Assembly: GCF_018283645.1 (NCBI RefSeq)
Contig: NZ_JAGSXH010000005.1
Location: 53,118-117,117, forward strand
Source of the DNA: Actinocrinis puniceicyclus
GTDB lineage: Bacteria > Actinomycetota > Actinomycetes > Streptomycetales > Catenulisporaceae
DNA length: 64,000 bases
Direction of reading: 5' to 3'
In this document: in pieces, positions 9,388 to 18,572 of the stretch
Layout of the letters: every line of letters starts with the position of its first letter
How positions within the stretch are numbered: the stretch's first letter is position 1
Translations under genes and position numbers: made by a program
The notes under the pieces: model-generated
What the model was told of the DNA's origin: nothing
Seen by the model: only the letters and a program-made list of their open reading frames with translations
The model's database searches: none

Positions 9388-10331
9388 TGGCCGGTCTCCG
9401 TTCCGTCTGCGCGCGCGGCGCGCCGGGCGCGCGGCTCGCGGTACACGCGCAACCTGGGATTGAGCAGTTCGTCGAGCCCGAAGTTGATCAGCGCCAGACC
9501 CGCGCCGAGCAGCGCGATGCACAGGCCGGGCGGGGCGAACCACCACCAGTCTCCCGAGGAGAGCGCCTGGGCGTTCTGCGCGAAGTACAGGGTGTTGCCC
9601 CAGGTCAGCAGGTCAGGACTTTGCAGTCCGAGGAAGGCGAGGCCCGCCTGCGCGAGGATCGCGAAGATCATCGCGAACAGGTACTGCGAGACGATGATGG
9701 GCAGCTCGTTCGGCATGATCTCCACCAGCACGATGCGCCAGACCGGTTCGCCGAGCGCCTTGGACGCGAGCACGTAGTCCCGGTTGCGGATCGAGAGCGT
9801 CTGCCCGCGCAGCACCCGCGCGGAGGCCGCCCAACTGGTCAGCGCGATCACGAAGACGGTCGGCAGCAGGCCGGTGTTCTTCACGAACGCGGCGACCACG
9901 ATGACCAGCGGCAGCGTCGGGATCACCAGTGCCACGTTGGACAGCAGCGCGAGCGCCTCGTCCACCCAGCCGCCCGCGTAGCCGCCGCCGATCCCGATCA
10001 CGACGGACACCACGGTGGCGATCAGGCCGGCCGCCGCGCCGATCTCCAGGGTGGCCCGGGCGCCCACCACGGTCTGCGCGAACACGTCCTGGCCGATGTC
10101 GGTGGTGCCGAACCAGTGCGCGGCCGAGGGCCCGGCGTGCTGGACCGTGCCGACCAGGTTCGGGTTGCCGAAGAACAGCGGCCCGACGACGCCGAGCAGG
10201 ACGAAGAACCCGACGATGCAGAGCCCCGCGATCAGGCGGCGGGAGCGCAGCGCGGTGCGCAGTACGCCGGAGCCGCGCACCGCGGCCTCGGCGGGGGCTT
10301 CCACCAACTGTGTGGTGACGGTGGCCGGCAC
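9384..10331 (-). CDS. ABC transporter permease, OppC/DppC type
   Basis: Inner-membrane permease with an N-terminal OppC_N segment (SRRLIAGLCIVGFFVLLGVVGPLF) and about six membrane helices. The GTTDIGQDVFAQTVVGARATLEIG stretch at about residue 75 is the usual DppC family landmark, and the EAA loop (SKALGEPVWRIVLVEIMPNELP) is at about 190-210. Length 315 aa. One base separates it from the upstream permease. A Thr/Ala-rich N-terminal tail precedes the first helix. Confidence 0.9.
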   Translation of the reverse strand: MPATVTTQLVEAPAEAAVRGSGVLRTALRSRRLIAGLCIVGFFVLLGVVGPLFFGNPNLVGTVQHAGPSAAHWFGTTDIGQDVFAQTVVGARATLEIGAAAGLIATVVSVVIGIGGGYAGGWVDEALALLSNVALVIPTLPLVIVVAAFVKNTGLLPTVFVIALTSWAASARVLRGQTLSIRNRDYVLASKALGEPVWRIVLVEIMPNELPIIVSQYLFAMIFAILAQAGLAFLGLQSPDLLTWGNTLYFAQNAQALSSGDWWWFAPPGLCIALLGAGLALINFGLDELLNPRLRVYREPRARRAARADGTETGQ

Positions 10332-10332
10332 C

Positions 10333-11319
10333 TCAGGCCTCCTTCGTGCGCGGGTCGATGAAGCCGTACAGGAGGTCCACCAGCAGGTTCGCGCCGAGCA
10401 CGGCGAAGCTGATGGCCAGGAAGATCCCCTGCATCAGCGGGTAGTCCTGGTTCTGCACCGCGGCGAACAGCAGGTTGCCGACGCCCGGGTAGTTGAAGAC
10501 CTGCTCCATCACGATCTGTCCGGTCACCACGAAGCCGATGGACACGGCGAAGCCCGACACGCTGGGCAGGACGGCGTTGCGCGCGGCGTACTTCGCCATC
10601 ACCCGCAGCGGGGTCAGGCCCTTGGCCTCGGCCGCGACGACGTAGTCCTCGGCCAGCGTCGCGACCATCATGTTGCGCATGCCCAACAGCCAGCCGCCGA
10701 CGGAGGCGACGATCAGCGTGATCGCGGGCAGCAGCGAGTGCTGGATCGCGGAGGAGATGAAGGCACCGTTCCAGCCGACGTCCAGCGCCGGATCGAAGCC
10801 GCCCTGTGCCGGGAAGATCTGCCAGGTGTTCGCGAAGAGGTAGACCAGCAGCAGCGCCAGCCAGAAGTACGGCACCGCGGTCAGCAGCGTCGTGGCCGGC
10901 ACGATCGCGTCGAGCCTGCTGCCTCGCTTCCAGCCGGTGACCGTGCCCAGTGCGATGCCGAGGGCGAAACTGAGCAGCGTGGCGATGCCGACCAGGATCA
11001 GGGTCCAGAAGACCGCCTGGCGCACCAGGTCGATCACCGGTGTGGGGAAGACCGTGATGGACAGCCCGAAGCGAAGATGCGCCAGGGAGTTGAGATACTG
11101 ACCGTACTGGCCGGCCAGGCTGCCGGAGCCGAGGCCGAGCAGCCTGCGCAGCTGGTCCGCCTCGCCCAGGGGGACGGTGCCGGTCTGTTGCTGCTTGCTG
11201 ATGATCACGGCGACCGGGTCGCCGGGGATCAGCCGGGGGAGGAAGAAGTTCAGGGTGATCGCGATCCAGGCGGCCACCAGGTAGAAGCCGAGTTTCCGGC
11301 CGATGTAGCGCAGGCGCAC
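10333..11319 (-). CDS. ABC transporter permease, OppB/DppB type
   Basis: Partner permease with six membrane helices; the N-terminal segment YIGRKLGFYLVAAWIAITLNFFLPRLIPGDP is the DppB hallmark, and the EAA loop (AKGLTPLRVMAKYAARNAVLP) lies at about 210-230. I prefer GTG 11319 because AGGAGG (11331-11326) is six bases upstream; another in-frame GTG at 11334 would add five residues and would put that site inside the gene. Length 328 aa. The 150-base gap to the binding-protein gene contains no clear terminator. Confidence 0.88.
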   Translation of the reverse strand: MRLRYIGRKLGFYLVAAWIAITLNFFLPRLIPGDPVAVIISKQQQTGTVPLGEADQLRRLLGLGSGSLAGQYGQYLNSLAHLRFGLSITVFPTPVIDLVRQAVFWTLILVGIATLLSFALGIALGTVTGWKRGSRLDAIVPATTLLTAVPYFWLALLLVYLFANTWQIFPAQGGFDPALDVGWNGAFISSAIQHSLLPAITLIVASVGGWLLGMRNMMVATLAEDYVVAAEAKGLTPLRVMAKYAARNAVLPSVSGFAVSIGFVVTGQIVMEQVFNYPGVGNLLFAAVQNQDYPLMQGIFLAISFAVLGANLLVDLLYGFIDPRTKEA

Positions 11320-11488
11320 GCCCCGCCTCCTCACGTCTTAGAGGGTTCTCAGTGCGTCGCGGCCCGCAAGCGGGGCGGCGGACGGGTGTCCCGGAACGCT
11401 GCGTGCCCTCGATGCCGGACGTTCCGGGACACGCGGCGCGGCTCGACCGCCGCTGCCGCCGCCGCGGCTCAACGGACCCGTGGTCCGC

Positions 11489-13165
11489 TCAGCTGGCCGG
11501 GGCGATGTGCAGAGCCACCCAGCCCTCGTCCGGCTGGAGCCAGATCGGCGGGGCGGCGTACGGGTTGTCCGTCGTCGGGTAGTCCTTGACGTGGTTGCCG
11601 TTGAACTCGATCTCGTCCTGCGCCGCGAACAGCGGGATGGTCGGCACGTCCTGGAGCACCAGGTGCTCGATCCGGTAGTAGTCCTGTTTCTGCTTGTTCG
11701 CGTCCTGCGTCGCGGAGACGTCCGCGAGCAGTGAGTCGACCTGCGGGTCGTCGAAGCGGCCGTAGTCGCCGAACTGGTCCACCTGGCCGATCGGTGGGGC
11801 CACCGAGCCGTTGAGCAGCTGGTTGTAGTACTGGTACGGATCGGAGGTGTAGCCGAAGTTGTCGATCAGCAGTTGGAAGTCGCCGTTGTTCTGGTCCTGG
11901 ATGAAGGACGCGTACGCCTCGGCCTGCACGTTCAGCTTGATCCCGGCCGCGGCCAGCTCCTGCTCCGCGATCTGCAGCACGCTGGTGTAGTCGGACCAGC
12001 CGGTCACCTGCTTGACGGTGATCTCCAGCGGCTTTCCCGACTTGTCGTTGAACATGCCGTTGGAGCCGAGGGCGTAGCCGGCGGACTGCAGGGTCTGCTT
12101 GGCGCCCGCGGGGTCGGCCTTGCCGAACTTCTGGTCTGCCAGGCTCGGGTCCAGGATACTGTTGAAGTTCGGCGTCAGCAGGTCCATCGGGTTGGTCGGC
12201 GGGGCGTAGCCGTTGTATACGGACTGGCTGATGAACTCCCGGTCCAGCGCCTGGCTGATCGCCTGGCGCACCGCCTTGTCCGCGGTCGGGCCCTGCTTGT
12301 AGTTCGGGACCAGATAGGTCACCGACAGCGGGATGTCCTCGACGGCGTACTTCGCGTTCTTCGACAGGAAGTTCTTCTTGATGTCCGGGACGAAGCCGCC
12401 GCCCCAGTCGATCTCGCCGGACTCGATGGCCTGGTCCGCGGTGCTGTTGCCGGTGAAGGTCAGGAAGCGGATGGTCTTGGCCTTGGGCATGTCCGGCATG
12501 TAATAGTGCGGATTCGCGGTCAGCTCCATGACCTGGCTGTTGACCTTGCCGACCGTCCAGGCTCCGGTGCCCACCGGCTTGGCGTCGGCGAAGGTCTTCT
12601 TGTCCGAGACGCCGGACCAGATGTGCTGGGGCAGGATCAGGGTCTTGCCGGCTATGTACACCAGTTGCTGGTAGGCGGGCTTGGTGAAGCTGACCGTCAC
12701 GGAGCCGTCGGCGTTGGCCACCGCGTTCTTGATCGGCAGGCCCTTGGTGTTGAGCGCGGGCTCCTGCACGTCCAGGTTGAAGGTGTAGGCGACGTCCGCC
12801 GCACTGAAGGGCTTGCCGTCGTTCCAGGTGACGCCGCTGCGCAGCTTGAAGGTGATCGCCGTGCCGTCGGAGTTCCAACTGTAGGACTGCGCCAGCCACG
12901 GCTGCACATCACCGGCTCGCGCCGTGTTGAAGAACATCAACGGCTCGTAGATCATACCGTTGGCGCCGGGCTGCACCGTGGGCGAGAAGGGGTTGAAGTT
13001 CGCCACGAACGGCGAGGTGGAACCGGTCGTCACGGTGATCAGGCCATGCGGGCCGGAGCCGGAGCCGGACTTCGAGCCGGAGCCCGAGCCGCTGCCGCAG
13101 GCCGCCGCGGCGACCATCACAGGGACCAGGACCAGGGCGGATGCCGCGCGCCATCTAGTTCTCAT
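11489..13165 (-). CDS. ABC transporter substrate-binding lipoprotein (SBP_bac_5 family)
   Basis: Extracellular solute-binding protein of the Opp/Dpp importer, anchored by lipid. The N-terminus has a positively charged hydrophobic signal and the lipobox VAAAACG, with the lipidated Cys at about residue 23, followed by a Gly/Ser spacer. The mature domain has the family-5 pattern of long N- and C-lobes (VTTGSTSPFVANFNPFSP near the start, LRSGVTWNDGKPFSAADVAYTFN at about residue 110). Length 558 aa is typical. Start ATG 13165 has GAGG seven bases upstream. The promoter carries a LacI-type palindrome, so uptake is probably induced by its sugar substrate. Confidence 0.9.
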   Translation of the reverse strand: MRTRWRAASALVLVPVMVAAAACGSGSGSGSKSGSGSGPHGLITVTTGSTSPFVANFNPFSPTVQPGANGMIYEPLMFFNTARAGDVQPWLAQSYSWNSDGTAITFKLRSGVTWNDGKPFSAADVAYTFNLDVQEPALNTKGLPIKNAVANADGSVTVSFTKPAYQQLVYIAGKTLILPQHIWSGVSDKKTFADAKPVGTGAWTVGKVNSQVMELTANPHYYMPDMPKAKTIRFLTFTGNSTADQAIESGEIDWGGGFVPDIKKNFLSKNAKYAVEDIPLSVTYLVPNYKQGPTADKAVRQAISQALDREFISQSVYNGYAPPTNPMDLLTPNFNSILDPSLADQKFGKADPAGAKQTLQSAGYALGSNGMFNDKSGKPLEITVKQVTGWSDYTSVLQIAEQELAAAGIKLNVQAEAYASFIQDQNNGDFQLLIDNFGYTSDPYQYYNQLLNGSVAPPIGQVDQFGDYGRFDDPQVDSLLADVSATQDANKQKQDYYRIEHLVLQDVPTIPLFAAQDEIEFNGNHVKDYPTTDNPYAAPPIWLQPDEGWVALHIAPAS

Positions 13166-13613
13166 CGTTGAGCCTCACTTCGCTACGCCAGGAGTGCTTG
13201 TGCGGATGTCACAACCCAGGCGGGTACTGCTGCCACCGGTTCGCAGCATTGCCGAGTGCTCACGGATGCTGGCACTGAACCGGTTAAGCGTCAAGAGTGC
13301 GGCACGCCGCCGGCGGAAAAGCCCGGCGACCGGGCTGCGGGCCGGCGACGAGGCGGCAGGATATGTCAATTCCCTGACCTATAGTGTCAGCCCCTCCGGC
13401 CCGGCGGGCGTCGCACCCCGCTGCGGGCCCGGATCGGCCGATCAGTGCTCCCGGCCACGTCGCGGAAACCTTCACGGGCGAGGCGGTCGCGGGACGCTCG
13501 GCGCGCTGCCGGAACCATCGCTGCGCTGATCCGCGCGCACGTCCGCGGCATGGGCGGCCGACCGTGACAGAGCCGTGCGTCAGGCCCGAGATGGAGCGAG
13601 AGGCCGCCCGCTG
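13166..13613. other. 448-base intergenic region before the importer operon
   Basis: The region separates the LacI gene from the binding-protein gene on the same strand. It holds the importer promoter and operator (13266-13294). Elsewhere I see an AT-richer patch at 13360-13390 with CTGAC (13374-13378) and GTCAG (13386-13390) arms around a TATAGT, and no convincing coding frame. Confidence 0.5.
13266..13294 (-). promoter_or_regulatory. predicted importer promoter with LacI operator
   Basis: On the minus strand TTGACG (13294-13289) is followed after 17 bases by a weak -10, CAGCAT (13271-13266). The near-palindrome CTGAACCGGTTAAG (13275-13288) fills the spacer, about 110 bases before the binding-protein start. 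Related 14-mers occur at 14767 and 18589. The position is where a repressor would block RNA polymerase. Confidence 0.6.
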
Positions 13614-14630
13614 TCAGCTTCGCGGCGGCGCGGCGGTGGATGCGCGCGGCTCGAGCACCGCGGGCGGCTCGCCGCGGGAGCCCGGGGCGCCGCCGGCCGC
13701 GAGTTCCAGCAGCCGCTGCGCCGCGTGCGCGCCGTACGCGACCACGTCCCGGCGCAGCGCGGTGATGGCCGGGTGGACCAGCTGGCACAGCACCGAATCG
13801 TCCCAGGACACCACGGACAGCTGCCCGGGCACGTCCACCCCGGCACGCTGGGCGGCGCCGAGCCCGGAGACCGCCATCAGGTCGTTGTCGTAGACGATCG
13901 CGGTCGGCGGCGCCGGCTCGGCCAGCAGCGCGGTGGTCGCGTCGGCGCCGCCCTGCGCGGTGTAGTCCGCCGTGACGCACCGCGCCTCGACGCCCACCTG
14001 GGTCACCGCCTGCATGAACGCGCCGGTGCGGATCCGCGTGTGCCAGAGGTCTGTCATGCCGGTCACCCGGGCGATTCGGCGATGGCCGAGCCCGACCAGG
14101 TGCTGGACGGCGAGCCGCGCCGCGGTCTCGTCATCGGTCCACACCGCCGACAGGCCGCCCGAGCCCTCCGGCGCGCCGACCACCACCGTGGGCAGGGCCA
14201 GGTCACGCAGCACCCCGATGCGCGGGTCGTCGATGCGCAGGTCGACCATGAAGACCCCGTCCACCCTGCGCTGTCCCCACCAGGTGCGGTAAAGCTCGAT
14301 CTCCGCCTTGCGGTCCTCGGCCACCGTGAACAGCAACGCGGTGTGGCCGGCCGCCAGCTCGCCCTGGATCCCGGCGATAAGCTGCATGAAGAACGGCTCC
14401 GCGCCCAGCGTGCCGGCCGGCCGGTCGATAACCAGGCCGAAGGCCCCGGCCCGGCCGTCCGACAGGGCGCGCGCGGCGCTGTTGGGCTGCCAGCCGATCT
14501 CCCGGGCGATCTCCAGGATCCGCTGCCGGGTGGACGGAGAGACCCCCGGCTGGTTGTTGAGCGCGAAGGAGACCGCCGCCTTGGTAACACCGGCCCGCTG
14601 GGCGATGTCCGCGATCGTGGGCCGCTTCAC
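13614..14630 (-). CDS. LacI-family transcriptional regulator
   Basis: Repressor with an N-terminal LacI helix-turn-helix (TIADIAQRAGVTKAAVSFALNN, residues 4-25) and hinge helix (PNSAARALS at about 50), then a periplasmic-binding-protein-like effector domain to the end. Start is GTG 14630 with GGAGG nine bases upstream; 338 aa is normal. It lies between the importer operon and the divergently transcribed glycosidase gene, so its ligand is probably an oligosaccharide produced by these enzymes. Three palindromes (13275, 14767, 18589) are its likely operators, one in its own upstream region, which suggests autoregulation. Confidence 0.93.
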   Translation of the reverse strand: MKRPTIADIAQRAGVTKAAVSFALNNQPGVSPSTRQRILEIAREIGWQPNSAARALSDGRAGAFGLVIDRPAGTLGAEPFFMQLIAGIQGELAAGHTALLFTVAEDRKAEIELYRTWWGQRRVDGVFMVDLRIDDPRIGVLRDLALPTVVVGAPEGSGGLSAVWTDDETAARLAVQHLVGLGHRRIARVTGMTDLWHTRIRTGAFMQAVTQVGVEARCVTADYTAQGGADATTALLAEPAPPTAIVYDNDLMAVSGLGAAQRAGVDVPGQLSVVSWDDSVLCQLVHPAITALRRDVVAYGAHAAQRLLELAAGGAPGSRGEPPAVLEPRASTAAPPRS

Positions 14631-14766
14631 CTCGTGAGACCTCCAGTACCCAGTGCCTGCCCGGCGCTTCGAGCCGGCCAACCCCGACCTCGCTGGGCAG
14701 TCTACGACCCGTCCACACGCCGGACGCCCGTACGGGCTCTTGCGCGCCGGGCGGTTTTGCGATCCA

Positions 14767-14780
14767 CTAAACCGGTATAG
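14767..14780. promoter_or_regulatory. predicted LacI operator in the divergent glycosidase/repressor region
   Basis: CTAAACCGGTATAG is a 14-base near-palindrome with one mismatched pair. It lies in the 230-base divergent gap between the LacI gene and the glycosidase gene and shares CT-AACCG-T--AG with the sites at 13275 and 18589. It could control both directions. I could not fix -35 and -10 elements confidently. Confidence 0.55.
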
Positions 14781-14860
14781 CACCTTACGGCGCGGCGTCG
14801 AGGCCCGTTGCCGCTCGAACCGCGCCCCGAAAGTCCCGCCCGTGAAAGGTCGTGACCCGC

Positions 14861-16777
14861 ATGCAACGTCCCTCCCTCCGGTTGCCCGGCGAACCCGGAT
14901 CCAGTCCCGCGCCGTGGATCGGCGCGAACTTCTGGTCCCGCCGCGGCGGGCCGCTGATGTGGCGTCGGTTCGACGCGGACACGGTCCGCGCCGAGCTGCG
15001 GGTGCTGCGCGAGCACGGGCTGACCTTCACCCGCTCGTTCTTCTACTGGCCGGATTTCATGCCGGAACCGAACACGCTCGACCAGGAGTGCTGCGCGCGC
15101 TACGAGGAATTCCTCGACCTGCACACCGAGCTGGGCATGTACACCATTCCCACCCTGATCGTCGGGCACATGTCCGGGGAGAACTGGGACCCTGCCTGGC
15201 GCGGCGGGCGCGACCTCTACGGCGACGTGTGGATGGTCGCGCAGCAGGCCTGGTTCGGCGGCCAGATGGCGCGCCGCTACGCCGCGCACCCCGCCGTGGC
15301 CGGCTGGCTGGTGAGCAACGAGATGCCGATCTACGGCGGCCCGGGGGCGCGCGAGCAGGTCGCCTCGTGGGCGCAGCTGATCATCGACGCGGTGCGCGCG
15401 GGCGGCGGCAGCCAGCCGATCTCGCTCGGCGACGGGGCCTGGGGGCTGGAGATCACCGGGCTGGACAATGGTTTCCGGCTGCGGGACATCGCGCGGCTGT
15501 GCGACTTCATCGGCCCGCACAGCTATCCGATGGGCGACGATCCGGTGCGCCAGCACTACACGGCCGCCTGGATCTGCGAACTGTCCGGTTCCTTCGGCCG
15601 CCCGGTGATCCTGGAGGAGTTCGGCCTGACCTCCGATTTCGCCTCGGACGCCAACGGCGCGCACTACTACCGGCAGGCGCTGCACAACTCGCTGCTGGCC
15701 GGCGCCACCGGTTGGGGTGCCTGGAACAACACCGACTTCGACGGCCTCGAAGATCAGGACCCGTATCGGCACCATCCCTTCGAGCTGCACTTCGGCCTGA
15801 CCGACGCCGCGGGCAGGCCCAAGCCGCAGCTGGCCGAGCTGCGCGCGTTCGCCGACGTGCTCGCCCGGGTCGACTTCCCCCGGCTGCGCCGCACTGCGGC
15901 CGACACCGCGATGGTGGTCAGCTCGTTCCTGGACACCGAACACCCGTTCACCGAGCCGGAGAAGGACGGACCGCACGTCTTCGACACGCTGCGCCAGGCG
16001 TACGTCTCGGCGCGGCTGGCCGACCTGCCGGTGGCGCTCGCCCGCGAGAGCGACGGGATCGGCTCCGACGCGAAGCTGTACCTGGTGCCCTCGACCAAGC
16101 ACCTGCTCTCGCCGACCTGGTACCAGCTGGAGGACCTGGCGCGCGGCGGGGCGACCGTGTACGTGTCCTACTCCGCCGGGGCGCACTTCAACCAGCGCGG
16201 TCCCTGGCACGCCGCGATGAACAAGATGTTCGGGTTCGAGCACCAGCTGATGTACGGGCTCGTGGACCCGGTCTCGCAGGACGAGTTCGAATTCGAGTTC
16301 GTCCGGCCGTTCGGTCCGCTCGGCGAGGGCTCGCGGCTGCGTTTCCGCACGGGCGGCAACGAGCACAGCCGGGCGATGCTCCCGGTGCGGCCGACCGAGG
16401 CCGAGGTGCTGGCGGTGGACGGCCAGGGCCGCCCGGCGCTGCTGTCGCGGCGGGTCGGCGCGGGCGCGATGGTGTTCTGCACCTACGGGATCGAGCACAT
16501 GGCCGCGAGCCTGCCGCGGGTCAATCCCGAGCCGACCCGGGACCTGTACGAAGCGCTGGCCGAATTCGCGGGCGTCACCAGGGCGGTCACGGCGGACGAT
16601 CCGCGGGTCGCAGTGGACGTGCTCGTGCACGAAGACGGCACCCGCTACGTGTGGTTCGTCAGCCAGGCCGCCGAGGAACTGACCGTGAAGCCCGTGGTGC
16701 GCGACGGCGGAAAGCTGGCCGAGGACACCGTGTCGCTGCCGCCGTTCGGAGTACGGGTGCTCAAGCTCGAAGGCTGA
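14861..16777 (+). CDS. clan GH-A glycoside hydrolase (GH5/GH42-like), intracellular
   Basis: TIM-barrel glycosidase of about 638 aa. The barrel opens with WIGANFWSRRGGP and has the acid/base signature VSNEM at about residue 150 and the nucleophile-type ILEEFG at about 250. After the barrel (about residue 330) comes a Rossmann-like region (YQLEDLARGGATVYVSYSAG) resembling the second domain of GH42 enzymes, then a small beta domain. There is no signal peptide, so it probably cleaves imported oligosaccharides; exo-mannosidase, glucosidase and galactosidase are all possible. Start: I favour ATG 14861 because GAAAGG is 11 bases upstream; GTG 14852 is too close to that site. Confidence 0.8.
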   Translation: MQRPSLRLPGEPGSSPAPWIGANFWSRRGGPLMWRRFDADTVRAELRVLREHGLTFTRSFFYWPDFMPEPNTLDQECCARYEEFLDLHTELGMYTIPTLIVGHMSGENWDPAWRGGRDLYGDVWMVAQQAWFGGQMARRYAAHPAVAGWLVSNEMPIYGGPGAREQVASWAQLIIDAVRAGGGSQPISLGDGAWGLEITGLDNGFRLRDIARLCDFIGPHSYPMGDDPVRQHYTAAWICELSGSFGRPVILEEFGLTSDFASDANGAHYYRQALHNSLLAGATGWGAWNNTDFDGLEDQDPYRHHPFELHFGLTDAAGRPKPQLAELRAFADVLARVDFPRLRRTAADTAMVVSSFLDTEHPFTEPEKDGPHVFDTLRQAYVSARLADLPVALARESDGIGSDAKLYLVPSTKHLLSPTWYQLEDLARGGATVYVSYSAGAHFNQRGPWHAAMNKMFGFEHQLMYGLVDPVSQDEFEFEFVRPFGPLGEGSRLRFRTGGNEHSRAMLPVRPTEAEVLAVDGQGRPALLSRRVGAGAMVFCTYGIEHMAASLPRVNPEPTRDLYEALAEFAGVTRAVTADDPRVAVDVLVHEDGTRYVWFVSQAAEELTVKPVVRDGGKLAEDTVSLPPFGVRVLKLEG

Positions 16778-16858
16778 CAAGTCGCCGGGCGAAGGGCACT
16801 GAGAGGCCGCTGCGCGCGCGACGCCGAAAGGCCGCTGCGCGGCACAGCGCCGGAGAAG

Positions 16859-16898
16859 TCCGCTGCGCGGCCCCGGGGAGAAGGGGTCGCGCAGCGGA
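16859..16898. terminator. strong bidirectional hairpin between convergent genes
   Basis: A 16-base stem (16859-16874 with 16883-16898, one G-T pair) closes an eight-base loop. It lies between the convergent glycosidase and cellulase genes. Upstream, at about 16805 and 16831, two more direct copies of GCCGCTGCGCG repeat the left arm, as if arm copies had duplicated. Confidence 0.7.
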
Positions 16899-16924
16899 TT
16901 CAGGCGCACTGCTCCGGGAGCGTC

Positions 16925-18520
16925 CTACGGGAGCGTGGTGATGTGCGCCTTGTAGGCCGCGCCGAAGTTCGTCGGCGTGCCGGTGTAGTCGGTGATCAGG
17001 GTCGGGCCGCTGGAGCAGCCGCCGCTCCAGTTGTCCCAGGTCCAGGCCAGATAGCCGGTGCCCTGCGAGTCCAGCCAGGACATCAGCGGATTGATGAAGC
17101 TGCCGGAGCAGTCGTTCTCCCCGATCTCGCCCGCGATGACCGGGACCTTCGCGATGACCGGGGCGACCTGGCTGGTCCAGCAGGACTGCGGGGCGCAGGT
17201 GTTGAAGTTGTAGTCGTGCCAGGAGGCCACCAGGTTGTTGTCCGGGTCGGTGGGCTCGTAGCTCAGCCACTGGGTCAGGTCGTTGGAGTACTCCTCGCCG
17301 CCGAGCATGATGACGTTGCTCGCACCGGTGGAGCGCACCGCGTTGACCATGCTCTGCATCCCGGCGACCTGGTAGCCGATGCCGTTGCAGGTGCCGCCGT
17401 TCTTCCAGCACTGCCAGCCGCTGGTGGTGTCACCGGTGGCGCGGGAGGCGTAGGGCTCGTTGAAGAGGTCGAAGATGACCGCGTTGTCGCCCTTGAACGT
17501 GCTGGCGACGGACGTCCAGAACGGGATCGCCTGCGCGGCGTCCGGCATCGGCTTCTGGCAGGTGGCCTGCGCCGAGGAACAGCCGGAGGAGTTGCCGGTG
17601 TAGGTGCCGTCGGTCCAGTGCAGGTCGAGGATCGCCACCAGGCCGTTGGAGTTGAGCAGGTTGACGAAGGACTTGACCGCGTTGATGTAGTTCGAGCCGG
17701 CGTACGCGGAGTTCACATACGACTCGCCGTTCCAGCAGGCCTCGTTGAGCGGGACCCGCACGGCGTTGGCGTTCCAGCTCTTGATCGCGGACACCGAGGC
17801 CTGGTCGGCCGGGCCGTCCCAGATCCCGTAACCCTGTACGCACTCGTACTCGCCGCCGGCCCGGTTCACCCCGTGCGGCGTCCAGGCGGCGCCGCCCGAG
17901 GTGAGGATCTTGTTTCCGGAGACGTGCAGCTGCGGGGCCGCGCCGCCGCCCGAGCTGCCGGTCGGCGAGGCCGAGGGCGAGGGTGAGGACGACGGGGACG
18001 AGGACGGGGACGCGCTGGGCGAGGCGGACTTCGACGGGCTCGGCGTGGGCGAGGCCGACGGGCTGCCGGCCGGGCCGCCGTTGCACGTCACGCCGTTGAG
18101 GGTGAACGCGGTGGGCACCGGGTTGCTGCCGGTCCAGGCGCCGTTGAAGCCGAGCTGCAGCGACCCTCCGGTCGAGATCCCGGCGTTCCAGCTCATGTTG
18201 GTGACGGTGACGTTGGCGCCGACCTGCGACCACGTGCCGTTCCAGCCCTGAGTCACGCTCTGCCCGGAGGCGGGGAACGAGAAACCGAACGTCCAGCCGT
18301 TGATGGCCGCGCCGTTGTTGACGACGGTGATACTCGCGCCGAAGCCGCCGGGCCACTGACTGCTGACCGTGTACGTGACCGCACACGCTGGGGTCGCGGC
18401 CGAGGCCGCCGTCGAGGTGAGCGCGACGATCCCGGCTCCCGCGGCGAGCACGACGGCGCCGGTGCCGGCGAGAGCGGCGCGCAACCGTGGAGAACGGGAC
18501 CGGTGGTGGAGCGTATCCAT
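16925..18520 (-). CDS. secreted cellulase: CBM2 + GH5 endoglucanase
   Basis: Secreted endo-beta-1,4-glucanase. A signal peptide (Arg-rich start, hydrophobic core, ASAA cleavage region) covers about residues 1-43. A CBM2 cellulose-binding module (about 45-140, W-G-F-S-F pattern, cysteines at both ends) follows, then a Pro/Ser linker of about 45 residues, then the GH5 catalytic domain (about 190-531) with DLHW, acid/base LFNEP and nucleophile AGEIGE. Start ATG 18520 has GGAGG seven bases upstream; the longer frame lacks support. It provides oligosaccharides for the importer at 7.2-13.2 kb. Its promoter carries the shared LacI-type operator. Confidence 0.92.
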   Translation of the reverse strand: MDTLHHRSRSPRLRAALAGTGAVVLAAGAGIVALTSTAASAATPACAVTYTVSSQWPGGFGASITVVNNGAAINGWTFGFSFPASGQSVTQGWNGTWSQVGANVTVTNMSWNAGISTGGSLQLGFNGAWTGSNPVPTAFTLNGVTCNGGPAGSPSASPTPSPSKSASPSASPSSSPSSSPSPSASPTGSSGGGAAPQLHVSGNKILTSGGAAWTPHGVNRAGGEYECVQGYGIWDGPADQASVSAIKSWNANAVRVPLNEACWNGESYVNSAYAGSNYINAVKSFVNLLNSNGLVAILDLHWTDGTYTGNSSGCSSAQATCQKPMPDAAQAIPFWTSVASTFKGDNAVIFDLFNEPYASRATGDTTSGWQCWKNGGTCNGIGYQVAGMQSMVNAVRSTGASNVIMLGGEEYSNDLTQWLSYEPTDPDNNLVASWHDYNFNTCAPQSCWTSQVAPVIAKVPVIAGEIGENDCSGSFINPLMSWLDSQGTGYLAWTWDNWSGGCSSGPTLITDYTGTPTNFGAAYKAHITTLP

Positions 18521-18572
18521 GCAGAAACCTCCGTGGGCAGGATGAGCGCACGCCTTCGTCGCGCTCGCCAGC

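Noticed and set aside
13364..13390. TTGACA on the minus strand with TATAGT nearby as a second importer promoter
   Set aside because: The elements point in different directions or have wrong spacing; the promoter at 13266-13294 is better.
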